From Glycomyces paridis (lineage in GTDB: Bacteria; Actinomycetota; Actinomycetes; Mycobacteriales; Micromonosporaceae): a DNA stretch of 64,000 nucleotides. The translations under genes and the position numbers were made by a program. How positions within the stretch are numbered: position 1 is the stretch's first letter; each line of letters begins with the position of its first letter. Under the pieces are notes generated by a model, which was not told the DNA's origin, ran no database searches, and saw only the letters and a program-made list of their open reading frames with translations. The DNA is taken from NCBI RefSeq assembly GCF_004912155.1, contig NZ_STGX01000021.1, positions 48,356 through 112,355 on the forward strand, given 5' to 3'. Shown piece by piece: positions 55,272-63,533 of this stretch.

Positions 55272-56129
55272 TCAGCCCTTCACGCTGCCGGCGAGGATGC
55301 CGTTGATGAAATGCCGCTGGAGCAGGATGAAGAGCACCAGCAGCGGAATGAGTGCGACGGAGCTCGCCGCGAGGAGTTCGCCGGTGACGGCGGCGTAGTC
55401 GGCGCCGATCCGGTTGCCGGTGATGTTCTGCGCGAGCGTGGAGAGCACGACCTGGAGGGTCGCCATGCGCTCGTTGCTCGCGGCCACGACGGGCCAGACG
55501 AAGTCGTTGTAGATGTTCATGACGGTGAGGACGCCGAGCCCGGCGAGGCCGGGGCGGATGACGGGGACGACGACGCGCCAGAAGATGGCGAACTCGCCGC
55601 AGCCGTCGACGCGGGCGGCGTCGAGGAGTTCGTCGGGGACGGCCGAGATGACCTGCCGCATCCAGAAGATCGCGAAGGCGTCGACCGCGCCGGGGAGGAT
55701 GAGCGCCTGGTAGGTGTTCACCCAGCCGAGCTCCTTCATCTCCAGCAGCAGCGGGATGATGAGGACGATCGTGGGGAGCATGAGGGTGACGAGGACGGCC
55801 CCGAAGACGAGGTTCTTGCCGATCCACTGGTACTTCGCGAAGGCGAGGGCGGCGAGCGGGGCGAAGAACATGGTGCAGGCGCCCTTGAAGAGGAGCACGA
55901 CGGCCGTGTTGAGGAAGCCCTGGCCGATCGGGACGTCCTGGAACATCGCGGTGTAGTTGTCGAGGTTGAACGTCGAGGGGTCGAACGCCAGGGGCGCGCG
56001 CACGATGTCCTCGGCGGGTTTGAACGCCGAGAGCAGGGCCCAGCCGACGGGGAAGAGGAAGGCGACGAGCAGCAGCATGAGGAACAGGTGCGAGCCGACG
56101 CGCGGGCGTGTCGCTTCGTTGGCGGCCAT
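55272..56129 (-). CDS. CUT1 sugar ABC importer permease 2 (MalG type)
   Basis: 285 residues. Six membrane spans; FLFPVGWALLSAFKPAEDIV is the typical MalG-like N-terminus and the EAA loop, which docks on the ATPase, is PDELLDAARVDGCGEFAIFWRVVVPVIRPGLAGLGVL. The operon has no ATPase gene; actinomycete CUT1 importers normally share the MsiK ATPase encoded elsewhere. AAGGAC precedes the ATG, two bases after the upstream permease stop. Confidence 0.94.
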   Translation of the reverse strand: MAANEATRPRVGSHLFLMLLLVAFLFPVGWALLSAFKPAEDIVRAPLAFDPSTFNLDNYTAMFQDVPIGQGFLNTAVVLLFKGACTMFFAPLAALAFAKYQWIGKNLVFGAVLVTLMLPTIVLIIPLLLEMKELGWVNTYQALILPGAVDAFAIFWMRQVISAVPDELLDAARVDGCGEFAIFWRVVVPVIRPGLAGLGVLTVMNIYNDFVWPVVAASNERMATLQVVLSTLAQNITGNRIGADYAAVTGELLAASSVALIPLLVLFILLQRHFINGILAGSVKG

Positions 56130-56131
56130 CG

Positions 56132-57049
56132 TCAGTCCTTCGCTCGCAGGAGGCGGACGAACAGGAGCGACAGCGCCATGACGAGGACGACCAGGAGGAA
56201 CGAGTTCGCCGCCCCGGTGCCCAGGTCCGCCCGGGTGATGTGGTTGTAGAGGTAGTAGCCGGCGGTGGTGGTGGAGTTGTAGGGCCCGCCCTGGGTGACC
56301 ACGAAGGGCTCGGCGAACATCTGGAAGACCGCGAGGGTCTGGAGGACGACGGCGAAGCCGATGGTGCGGCGCAGGAGCGGGACGGTGATGTTCCAGAGCT
56401 GGCGGGCCTTGGAGGCGCCGTCGAGGTCGGCGGCCTCGTAGATGGAGGCGTTGATGGACTGGAGTCCCGAGAGCAGGATGATCACGATGAAGCCGGTGGT
56501 CTTCCACAGGAACAGGAGCGCGAGGGTCGGTTTGGCCCAGGCGCTGGTGGTGAGCCAGCCGGTGTCGGGGAGTCCGAAGAGGCCGAGGAACGCGTTGACG
56601 GCGCCGTAGCGCTGGTCGAAGAGGACGACCCAGATCTGGGCGACGGCCACGAGCGGGGTCACGAACGGGACGATGAACGCGACCCGGTAGAGGCCGCGGA
56701 GGCGGAGTTTCGCGTTGTTGAGCAGGACGGCGACGAGGATGCCCAGGACGATCTGGACGGGGACGATGAGCAGCCACAGGATCGCGGAGTTGCCCAGGGA
56801 GGACCAGAACGCGGGGTTGGTGAGCAGGTAGGTGTAGTTGTCCCAGCCGACCCAGGTGGCCGCCCCGGTGCCGCGCCAGTCGGTGAAGGAGAGGCGGGCG
56901 GTGAAGAACAGCGGGTAGACGCTGAAGGCGGCGAAGATCGCGACGAAGGGCAGCACGAAGAGGTACGGCGCGGCGCGCCTGCGCAGGCGCGCCGTGCCGC
57001 GCCCGGCGCGAGGGGCGCGCCGGGTCGCGGTGGCGGTCGGCGCCGTCAC
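56132..57049 (-). CDS. CUT1 sugar ABC importer permease 1 (MalF type)
   Basis: 305 residues. YLFVLPFVAIFAAFSVYPLFFTARLSFTDW is the hallmark N-terminus of MalF-type permeases. Five further spans and the EAA loop SINASIYEAADLDGASKARQLWNITVPLLRRTIGFAVVL follow. GTG at 57049 overlaps the stop of the binding-protein gene (GTGA). Works with the MalG-type partner encoded next. Confidence 0.94.
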   Translation of the reverse strand: MTAPTATATRRAPRAGRGTARLRRRAAPYLFVLPFVAIFAAFSVYPLFFTARLSFTDWRGTGAATWVGWDNYTYLLTNPAFWSSLGNSAILWLLIVPVQIVLGILVAVLLNNAKLRLRGLYRVAFIVPFVTPLVAVAQIWVVLFDQRYGAVNAFLGLFGLPDTGWLTTSAWAKPTLALLFLWKTTGFIVIILLSGLQSINASIYEAADLDGASKARQLWNITVPLLRRTIGFAVVLQTLAVFQMFAEPFVVTQGGPYNSTTTAGYYLYNHITRADLGTGAANSFLLVVLVMALSLLFVRLLRAKD

Positions 57050-58401
57050 TGGCGGTCGACCAGGTTCGTCTGGATGTCCTCACTGGACTGGGCGAGGACT
57101 TCCTGGGGGGTCATGTCGCCGTCGAGCATCCGCTGGACGTTGTTGCCGAGGTAGTCGACGGCGCCGGTCCACCAGGCGGGGGTGGGCGTGCCGCCGGGGA
57201 TCTGGGCCCCGGCCTCGGTGGCGACGGTCCACAGGTCCTGGCCGCCGAGGGCGGTGATCTCGGAGTAGAGCGGCTTGGCGGGGTCGGCGGCGGGCGTGTA
57301 GCTGGGGATGGAGGTCGCGAGCCCTTCGGGGTAGACCTCGCCGGGGCCCCACACGGCGGCGTACCCGGCCGGATCGAACATGAGGAACTCGTAGAAGAGC
57401 CAGGCGAGGTCGGCGTTCTTCCCGTCCTTGGGGAGGACGAAGGAGGAGCCGCCCATGGCGCCCGAACGGGCGCCGCCGGTCTCCCAGGCGGGGAGCTGGG
57501 TCGCGCGCCAGTCCCCCGTGGTCTCGGTGAGGACCTGCTGGGGCGCGAACGAGAACCAGATGGCCCAGGGGTAGAAGACCTGGTTGCCGTTGTCGAGTTC
57601 GGCGATGTCGGTGGGCGTCAGGTATTCGGCGCGGGTGCCCAGGCCCTCGGCGCGCACCGTGTCCAGGAAGGTGAGGATCTGCTCGAACTCGGGCGTGTCG
57701 AGGCGCAGGTTCCCGTCGGCGTCGGCGATCGAGGTGCCGAGCTGGCTCGCGTACATCTCGAGTTGGAGCTGGCCGAGGAACGCGGACTGCTCCAGGTGGA
57801 TGGGCGCGGCGCCGGGCACGGCGGCCTGGTAGTCGCGGGCGGCCTGGAGCAGGTCGTCGTAGGTGGCTATCGCGTCGACGTCGATCCCGGCGGCTTCGAG
57901 CGCGGTCGCGTTGTAGAACAGCAGGCCCGGGTCGAGGTCGAAGGGGACGCCGTAGACGCCGCCGGCGACGGTGTTGACGTCGAGCTTCTGCTGGGCGATG
58001 TCGGCGGCGTAAGGGGCGAGCACGTCGCCGAGGTCCCACAGGTAGTCGGTGAAGCCGCCGACCTTGGCGTCGTCGAGGAAGACGCCGTCGGGCACGTCGG
58101 CGCCGGTGATGAGGGTGTTCTGGAGCTTCGCGTCGATGTCGACGGCGACGTGGTTCACGGTGATGTCGGGGTACTTGGCGTTGAACGCCGCGATCGTGCC
58201 TTCGAAGACCTCGAAGAGGTCGCCCGAGCGGTCCCAGATCGTGATCTCGCCCTTCGTGCGGTCGGGCGCCTTGAGGAGTTCTGAGGCGCCGGACTCGTCG
58301 TCGGAGGCGATGTCGGGACCGCAGGCGGCGAGGGCGGGGGCCGCGGCGGCGAGCCCGGCGGACGCGATGAGGGCGCGTCGCCGGAGGAGATGGCGTTGCA
58401 T
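57046..58401 (-). CDS. CUT1 sugar-binding lipoprotein
   Basis: 451 residues. RRRALIASAGLAAAAPALAACGPD is a lipoprotein signal with twin-arginine-like head and A-L-A-A-C lipobox. The mature protein has the family 1 fold of maltose-binding-protein type: EGTIAAFNAKYPDITVNHVAVD, GGVYGVPFDLDPGLLFYNATALEAAGI and GGSSFVLPKDGKNADLAWLFYEFLM. Ligand is probably a short oligosaccharide processed by the GH2 enzyme of the operon. GGGAG precedes the ATG. It faces a LacI repressor across half-sites that resemble LacI operators. Confidence 0.94.
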   Translation of the reverse strand: MQRHLLRRRALIASAGLAAAAPALAACGPDIASDDESGASELLKAPDRTKGEITIWDRSGDLFEVFEGTIAAFNAKYPDITVNHVAVDIDAKLQNTLITGADVPDGVFLDDAKVGGFTDYLWDLGDVLAPYAADIAQQKLDVNTVAGGVYGVPFDLDPGLLFYNATALEAAGIDVDAIATYDDLLQAARDYQAAVPGAAPIHLEQSAFLGQLQLEMYASQLGTSIADADGNLRLDTPEFEQILTFLDTVRAEGLGTRAEYLTPTDIAELDNGNQVFYPWAIWFSFAPQQVLTETTGDWRATQLPAWETGGARSGAMGGSSFVLPKDGKNADLAWLFYEFLMFDPAGYAAVWGPGEVYPEGLATSIPSYTPAADPAKPLYSEITALGGQDLWTVATEAGAQIPGGTPTPAWWTGAVDYLGNNVQRMLDGDMTPQEVLAQSSEDIQTNLVDRQ

Positions 58402-58433
58402 GGAACACTCCCTTGTGTGATTTTCCATCGTGT

Positions 58434-58467
58434 GCAAAAGGTAGCACCCCTTTGCCGACGTTGCAAA
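58434..58467. promoter_or_regulatory. LacI operator region
   Basis: TTTGCCGACGTTGCAAA at 58451-58467 has TTTGC/GCAAA arms around a central CG, the LacI-family pattern. A further GCAAA at 58434-58438 forms a second inverted pair with the same TTTGC. The sites lie between the divergent importer operon and the LacI gene and overlap its probable promoter. Confidence 0.75.
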
Positions 58468-58483
58468 CGGTAGGATGGCCCGT

Positions 58484-59518
58484 ATGCCGGCAACCCTCCG
58501 CGACGTCGCCGAACTGGCGCAGGTATCAGTCCGAACCGTCTCCAACGTGGTGAGCGGGTACGAGCACGTCTCCGAGCGGATGCGCCAGCGCGTGCTCACC
58601 GCGATCCGCGAGCTCGACTACCGCCCCAACCCCGTCGCCCGCACCCTCCGCACCGGCCGCACGGGGATGCTCGCGCTCGTGGTGCCCGAGATCGACGTAC
58701 CGTACTTCAGCGAACTGGCCCGGGACGTGATCGACGCGGCCGCCGAGCACGGCTACCGCGTCATGATCGACCAGACCGGGCACGACCACGAGCGCGAGCG
58801 GCGCCTGCTCATGGGCGACGACCGCACGATGCTCTTCGACGGCATCCTCTTCAGCCCCCTGGTGACGAAGTCGGAGCTGCTCGACATGCACCGCTCCGAG
58901 CACATGCCGCTGGTGCTGCTCGGCGAGCACGAGTTCGACGGCCGGTTCGACCACGTGGCGATCGACAACGTGCGGGCGGCGAAGGACGCGGTGGCGCACC
59001 TGGTGGCGACCGGGCGGACGCGGATCGCCGCGATCGGCGCGCAGCCGCTGGAGGAGTACTCGACGCCGCTGCTGCGCACCGCCGGTTACGAAGCGGCCCT
59101 TGCCGAGGCGGGGCTGGAGGTGCCCGCGGCGTACGCGACCCCGGCGCCGCACTACAGCCGCACCGACGGCTACGCGGCGGCGACGGCGCTCATGGCGCTC
59201 GACCCGCGGCCGGACGCGGTCTTCTGCTTCTCGGACCTGCTCGCGGTCGGCGCGATGCGCGCGATCGCCGACGCGGGGCTGCGCGTCCCCGACGACGTGG
59301 CGGTGATCGGGATCGACGACATCGAGGAGGGCCGGTTCGCGCGGCCCTCGCTCTCGACGGTCTCGCTGGACACGCCGTTCATCGCGCGCGAGGCGGTGCG
59401 CCGCATCGCGGCCCGGATCGAGGACCCGGGCGCGGCGGCCGAGGAGGTCGTGGCCCCGCACCGTCTGGTCGCCCGGGAGAGCACGTTGGGACCGGGCGAG
59501 GGTCCGGGGATCGGCTGA
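58484..59518 (+). CDS. LacI family transcriptional repressor
   Basis: 344 residues. The DNA-binding head TLRDVAELAQVSVRTVSNVVSGYEHVSERMRQRVLTAIRELDYRPNPVARTLRTG includes the hinge helix. The periplasmic-binding-like sugar domain follows, with GMLALVVPEIDVPYFSELARDVIDAAAEHGYRVMI and VAVIGIDDIEEGRFARPSLSTV. The ATG at 58484 stands eight bases after TAGGAT, a good -10 element, so the message may be leaderless; an ATG at 58475 is less likely. It is divergent from the CUT1 importer operon, its likely target. Confidence 0.93.
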   Translation: MPATLRDVAELAQVSVRTVSNVVSGYEHVSERMRQRVLTAIRELDYRPNPVARTLRTGRTGMLALVVPEIDVPYFSELARDVIDAAAEHGYRVMIDQTGHDHERERRLLMGDDRTMLFDGILFSPLVTKSELLDMHRSEHMPLVLLGEHEFDGRFDHVAIDNVRAAKDAVAHLVATGRTRIAAIGAQPLEEYSTPLLRTAGYEAALAEAGLEVPAAYATPAPHYSRTDGYAAATALMALDPRPDAVFCFSDLLAVGAMRAIADAGLRVPDDVAVIGIDDIEEGRFARPSLSTVSLDTPFIAREAVRRIAARIEDPGAAAEEVVAPHRLVARESTLGPGEGPGIG

Positions 59519-59529
59519 GGCCTGCGGAA

Positions 59530-59571
59530 AGGCCCGGTCACGGGCGGATCGGTCCGCCTGCGGCCGGGCCT
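59530..59571 (+). terminator. Nested hairpin after the LacI gene
   Basis: AGGCCCGG pairs with CCGGGCCT, and inside them GGCGGA with TCCGCC, starting 12 bases after the LacI stop. Confidence 0.65.
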
Positions 59572-59587
59572 GAGCCGGGAACGCGGC

Positions 59588-59626
59588 GGGGACGGGACCG
59601 CGTGGGGTGGTCGCGGTCCCGTCCCC
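59588..59626 (-). terminator. Terminator after the xylanase gene
   Basis: GGGGACGGGACCGCG with its complement at 59612-59626, a perfect 15-bp stem enclosing nine bases, 14 bases past the xylanase stop. Confidence 0.75.
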
Positions 59627-59639
59627 GTCCTCTATGCGG

Positions 59640-61973
59640 TTATTCGCCCCAGGCGGCGGCGCGGCGGCGCCGGACCGTCACCAGGGTCGCGGCTCCGGCC
59701 AGGGCCAGGACCGCGGCGCCGGCGAAGGCGACGGTCAGGCCGAGGCCGGTCGTCGGGAGCTTGCCGCCGCCGTCGCCCTCGTCGACCTCTTCGACGAGTT
59801 CGGCGATGCCCCAGTTCGCGTTGGTGTTCCAGGACAGGCCGGTCGGGTCGTACCAGGTGCGCACGCCGGTGCGGGCGCCGTCGGTGCCGTCGTTGACCTG
59901 GAGTTCCAGGCCGTGTTCGGCGCCGACCACGCCTTGGCCCTCGGCGAGGGTCAGGGCGACTTCGACGCGGTAGCCGGTGTCGGTGACCGCGGCGGCGCTG
60001 GTGAGCTCGCCGGAGTCGGGTCCGTTGCCGCCCAGGCTGACGGCGTTGGTGAAGCTGACGCGGTACTGGCCGTCGGCGTCGCCGTAGCCGCCCTCGCGGG
60101 CGTTGCCGGGGCTGAGGAACAGCTCCACGGAATCCTGCTCCCAGGGGTTGACGCTGGACTCGTCCAGCTGCGGGTCGGTGACCTCGAAGAGCGCGTAGAG
60201 CGCGCCCTCGTCCCACATGAGCGAGACGTCGGCCTTCGCGCCGCTCTCGTCGCCTTCGATCACGACGTCGGTGGCGACGGTGTTGGCCTCGTCCCAGGCG
60301 GCCTCGCGTTCGCCGTCGATCGCCGGGGCGGCGTCGGCGAGCGGGACCTGGACGCGGGCGAACTCGGGCGTCTCGGTGTCGGGCACCTCGGGCAGGCGGG
60401 TCGGGTCCACGATGCCCCAGTAGGCCCACTTGGAGCGGAGGTCGTCGCCGAAGAGCAGCGGCGCCTCGAGCGGCCGGGTCTCCGAGCGCAGCCAGCTGCG
60501 GCCGTCGTGCAGGCCCCACACGGTCACCGATTCGAGCTGGTCGGCGTGCTCGCGGTACATGGCGAACAGGTCGCGATAGTAGTGGCCCTGCTCGACGAGG
60601 CGGGCTTCGAGTTCGGGGAACTCCACGCCTTCGCCGGGGGCGCCGATCGCGATGTCGAGTTCGGTGACGGACTGGAGGACGCCGAGGCCGGCGAACTTGT
60701 CGAGGGTCTGCTCGACCTGGTCGATCGAGGTGTTGAGGTTGATGTGGGTCTGGTGGCCGACGCCGTCGACGGGGACGCCCGCGGCGAGCATGTCCTCCAC
60801 GAGGTTGTAGAGGTTGTCGCGCTTGCCGGGGTTCTCGGTGCCGTAGTCGTTGATGTAGAGCTTCACGTCGGTGGCGCCGACCGCGTCGAACTGCTCGCGG
60901 GCGATGCGGAAGGCCTCGTAGACGTAGTCGGGGCCGTCGAAGATCTCGTACCAGCGGCTGTGGCGGTAGACCTCGGCGTTGTTGTCGCTGATGACCTCGT
61001 TGACGACGTCCCAGGCCCAGATGCGGTCGCCGTAGTGCTCGGCGAGCGCGCCGATGTGGGCTTCGAGCCGGTCGGTCATGATCTGGCGGTCCTCGTCGGA
61101 GTCGCCGAGGGGCTCGCCGGCCTTCGGGTGGCCCGCGGGGTACTGGAACCACCACTCGGGGACCTGGCTCGTGTGCCACAGGAAGGTGTGGCCGTAGACC
61201 TCCATGCCGTTCGCCTCGGCGTAGTCGACGAGTTCGTCGGCGGCGTCGAAGGTGAAGGTGCCCTCGGTGGGCTGGATGGCGTCGGGCTTCATGTGGTTCT
61301 CGGCGGTGATCTGGTTGAAGTGCTTGCCGAGCAGTTCGCCCGAGGGGCCGGTGAGGTCGCGGGGGTCGACGGCCGCGCCGATGCGGAAGTCGTCGGCGAG
61401 GACGTCCTTGAGGGACGGGATGTCGTGCTCGACGCCGGGCGGCGTGAGCTCGGTGACGGTGAAGTCGTCGATGAGGTAGGAGGCGTCGACGGTGGGCGAC
61501 TCGACGTAGAAGGTGAGGGCGTCGGCGGGCGAGGCGATGGAGTACTGCCCGCTCAGCTCGGTCCACTCGGTGCTCGCGGGGGCCTGGTAGACGACGGAGT
61601 CGTAGGAGGTCCCGGCGGCGTCCTCGCGCTGGACGGTGGCGGTGAGGAGTTCGCCGGCGCTGTCGTCGGCGAAGCGGACCTTGAGGGCGATCTCGTAGAG
61701 GCCGCCGGGGGCGACGAGGCCGGTGAGGTCGAAGGAGGGCCCGTGCCAGTCGGCCGAGCGGCCGGTGGTGAGCAGGGCGCCGTCCTCGACGGCGAGGGTC
61801 ACGGGGCCGCGGGGGGCCCAGGCGCCGACGGTGCCGTCCTCGAAGTCGGAGGTGTGGACGACGTCTTGGGCCGCGGCGGGCTGGGCGAAGGCGAGGGAGG
61901 CGAGGAGGAGTGCGCCGGTTCCGGCGGCAAGCGTTCGCAGGCGCCGCTGCCGGTCTCGGGGTCGGTCGTTCAT
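59640..61973 (-). CDS. Multidomain GH10 endo-xylanase with LPXTG anchor
   Basis: 777 residues. Signal peptide (TLAAGTGALLLASLAFAQPAAA), then a CBM4/9-type carbohydrate-binding domain (about 38-185; VHTSDFEDGTVGAWAPRG), the GH10 barrel (about 190-510), and a CBM9-like domain (about 515-725; AWDEANTVATDVVIEGDES). The acid/base Glu is in IWAWDVVNEVISDNNAE and the nucleophile in SVTELDIAIGAPG. Residues 739-743 are LPTTG, followed by a hydrophobic span and RRRR, a sortase signal, so the enzyme should be fixed to the cell wall. It hydrolyses the xylan backbone. The upstream region has paired TCCGA(A/G)AGTTTC sites. ATG at 61973, with GGAG ten bases upstream. Confidence 0.94.
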   Translation of the reverse strand: MNDRPRDRQRRLRTLAAGTGALLLASLAFAQPAAAQDVVHTSDFEDGTVGAWAPRGPVTLAVEDGALLTTGRSADWHGPSFDLTGLVAPGGLYEIALKVRFADDSAGELLTATVQREDAAGTSYDSVVYQAPASTEWTELSGQYSIASPADALTFYVESPTVDASYLIDDFTVTELTPPGVEHDIPSLKDVLADDFRIGAAVDPRDLTGPSGELLGKHFNQITAENHMKPDAIQPTEGTFTFDAADELVDYAEANGMEVYGHTFLWHTSQVPEWWFQYPAGHPKAGEPLGDSDEDRQIMTDRLEAHIGALAEHYGDRIWAWDVVNEVISDNNAEVYRHSRWYEIFDGPDYVYEAFRIAREQFDAVGATDVKLYINDYGTENPGKRDNLYNLVEDMLAAGVPVDGVGHQTHINLNTSIDQVEQTLDKFAGLGVLQSVTELDIAIGAPGEGVEFPELEARLVEQGHYYRDLFAMYREHADQLESVTVWGLHDGRSWLRSETRPLEAPLLFGDDLRSKWAYWGIVDPTRLPEVPDTETPEFARVQVPLADAAPAIDGEREAAWDEANTVATDVVIEGDESGAKADVSLMWDEGALYALFEVTDPQLDESSVNPWEQDSVELFLSPGNAREGGYGDADGQYRVSFTNAVSLGGNGPDSGELTSAAAVTDTGYRVEVALTLAEGQGVVGAEHGLELQVNDGTDGARTGVRTWYDPTGLSWNTNANWGIAELVEEVDEGDGGGKLPTTGLGLTVAFAGAAVLALAGAATLVTVRRRRAAAWGE

Positions 61974-62010
61974 GGGTGTGCAGCTCCGTTGCGGAGGAGG
62001 GATAGGGCGT

Positions 62011-62045
62011 TCCGAGAGTTTCGGAGATTCTGTGAAACTTTCGGA
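62011..62045. promoter_or_regulatory. Paired inverted sites upstream of the xylanase
   Basis: TCCGAGAGTTTC at 62011-62022 and GAAACTTTCGGA at 62034-62045 are inverted copies matching in 11 of 12 positions, centres 23 bp apart, 40-70 bases upstream of the xylanase start. They resemble the CGAAA-rich elements reported upstream of actinomycete xylanase genes. Confidence 0.6.
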
Positions 62046-62179
62046 TGAGGGTGGTGCCATGGTATGAGGGATATCCACGGCTGTCAATCGCGGCCCCCCG
62101 GCCGTTCCGCTCCGTACCCGAATGCCCGTTCCGCGCACGACGAAGGCGCCGGTCCCGCGGACCGGCGCCTCGTGGTGGT

Positions 62180-62812
62180 TCAGGCCCCGGCGAGCGCCCG
62201 GCCCGCCTCGCGCGCGGCCGACTGCGCCCGGACGTGCTGCTCCTCGGCGATCTCGCGCAGGGACTCCATGCCCGGCGTCGTCGCCGCCAGCGTCAGCTCG
62301 CGCTTGACGACGGTGAGGTCGGCGCCCCAGATGTCGCCGAGCACCCGCTCCAGGTACGGCGTCGAGTGGTCCCAGCCCTCGCGCGGCGCCCCGGGCCCGT
62401 AGCCGCCGCCGAGGGTGGTGACGAGGACCGTCGGCGTGCCCTTGAGGACCGGCGTGGTCGGGCCCGCCCCGGCGATCACCAGGTCGGCCCACGTCTTGAA
62501 GTGCTGCGAGACGCCGTAGTTGTACAGCGGCACGGCCAGGATCGCCGCGTCGGCGGCCTGGAGCTCCTCGGCGAGGACGGCGGCGAGCGCGACCGCGTCC
62601 GCCTGGCCCTCGGTGCGCTCGTCCTCGGCGGTGAAGCCCGCCACGGTGGCGTCGACCCAGGCCTGCGCGGGCAGCGGGTCGGTGCCGAGGTGGCGGCGGA
62701 CGACGGCGCCCCCGGGGTGGGCGGCGGTCCACTCGGCCTCGGCGAGGTCGGCGATCCGGGCGCTGGAGGAGGTGCCGGGCAGGATGCTGGCGTCCAGTCG
62801 GAACAGGTTCAT
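62180..62812 (-). CDS. azoR: FMN-dependent NADH azoreductase
   Basis: 210 residues of the flavodoxin-like quinone reductase/azoreductase family. LFRLDASILPGTSSSARIADLAEAEW is the FMN phosphate-binding start, AILAVPLYNYGVSQHFKTWADLVIAGAGP the central flavin loop, and VLVTTLGGGYGPGAPREGWDHSTPYLERVLGDIWGA the family's second signature. It reduces azo dyes and quinones with NADH; in vivo it probably deals with quinone or thiol stress. ATG at 62812 is chosen because the fold begins there. Divergent from a TetR gene across an inverted repeat. Confidence 0.92.
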   Translation of the reverse strand: MNLFRLDASILPGTSSSARIADLAEAEWTAAHPGGAVVRRHLGTDPLPAQAWVDATVAGFTAEDERTEGQADAVALAAVLAEELQAADAAILAVPLYNYGVSQHFKTWADLVIAGAGPTTPVLKGTPTVLVTTLGGGYGPGAPREGWDHSTPYLERVLGDIWGADLTVVKRELTLAATTPGMESLREIAEEQHVRAQSAAREAGRALAGA

Positions 62813-62879
62813 GTCAGGGAGTCCTTCGGTGCGTCGGTGCGTTCGCGGCCGAGGCGCCTTCGGCTCGGACCGCCCCATC

Positions 62880-62903
62880 ATAAACGGACCGTCCCCCGCT
62901 TAT
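62880..62903. promoter_or_regulatory. Putative TetR operator
   Basis: ATAAACGG-accgtccc-CCGCTTAT, arms matching in 7 of 8 positions, between the divergent azoreductase and TetR genes. Confidence 0.55.
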
Positions 62904-62927
62904 ATTCCCGGGAGGTACATTGACCCC

Positions 62928-63533
62928 GTGGATCGACCTCTCGTGCCCTTCGGAAAGCCGCGCACCGAACGCGCCGACGCCGCCCGCAACCGCGAGCGCC
63001 TCCTCGACGCCGCCCGCCGGATGATCGCCGAGCACGGCGTCGAGCAGGTCACCATGGACGGCCTCGCCGAACGCGCCGAACTCGGCAAAGGCACCGTCTT
63101 CCGCCGCTTCGGCACCCGCGCCGGCATCTTCAAGGCCCTCATCGAAGCCGACGAGCACCGCTTCCAAGCACAGGTCCTCTCCGGCCCCCCACCCCTCGGC
63201 CCCGGCGCCGACCCCGTGCCGCGCCTGGTCGCCTTCGGCCGCGCCCGGATCGCATTCCTCTTGGAGCACCGCGCGCTGGCCCGGGCCGCAATGGAACCGG
63301 GCCAACCGCTCCCCGGAGGCGACGTCGACCTCACCGCCCTCCACCTCCGAGTCCTCCTCGCCCAAGCCGACCCCGACCTCCCCAACCCCGACGGCCTCGC
63401 GATCATGCTCAAGGCCGCCCTCGAAGGGCCGCCCCTCATGTTCCTCGCCTCCGAACCGCCGCGGCCGCTCGAAGAGGTCAAACTCGTACTCGGCGAGGGA
63501 TGGCGAACGCTGATCGAACGCCTCCTCTCCTGA
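62928..63533 (+). CDS. TetR/AcrR family transcriptional regulator
   Basis: 201 residues. The helix-turn-helix is RLLDAARRMIAEHGVEQVTMDGLAERAELGKGTVFRRFGTRAGIFKALIEADEHRF (about 22-77), close to the consensus. A helical ligand domain follows. The start is GTG at 62928 with GGGAGG about 12 bases upstream; no nearer start in this frame is better. It faces the azoreductase gene and probably represses it in the absence of an electrophile or dye. Confidence 0.92.
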   Translation: MDRPLVPFGKPRTERADAARNRERLLDAARRMIAEHGVEQVTMDGLAERAELGKGTVFRRFGTRAGIFKALIEADEHRFQAQVLSGPPPLGPGADPVPRLVAFGRARIAFLLEHRALARAAMEPGQPLPGGDVDLTALHLRVLLAQADPDLPNPDGLAIMLKAALEGPPLMFLASEPPRPLEEVKLVLGEGWRTLIERLLS

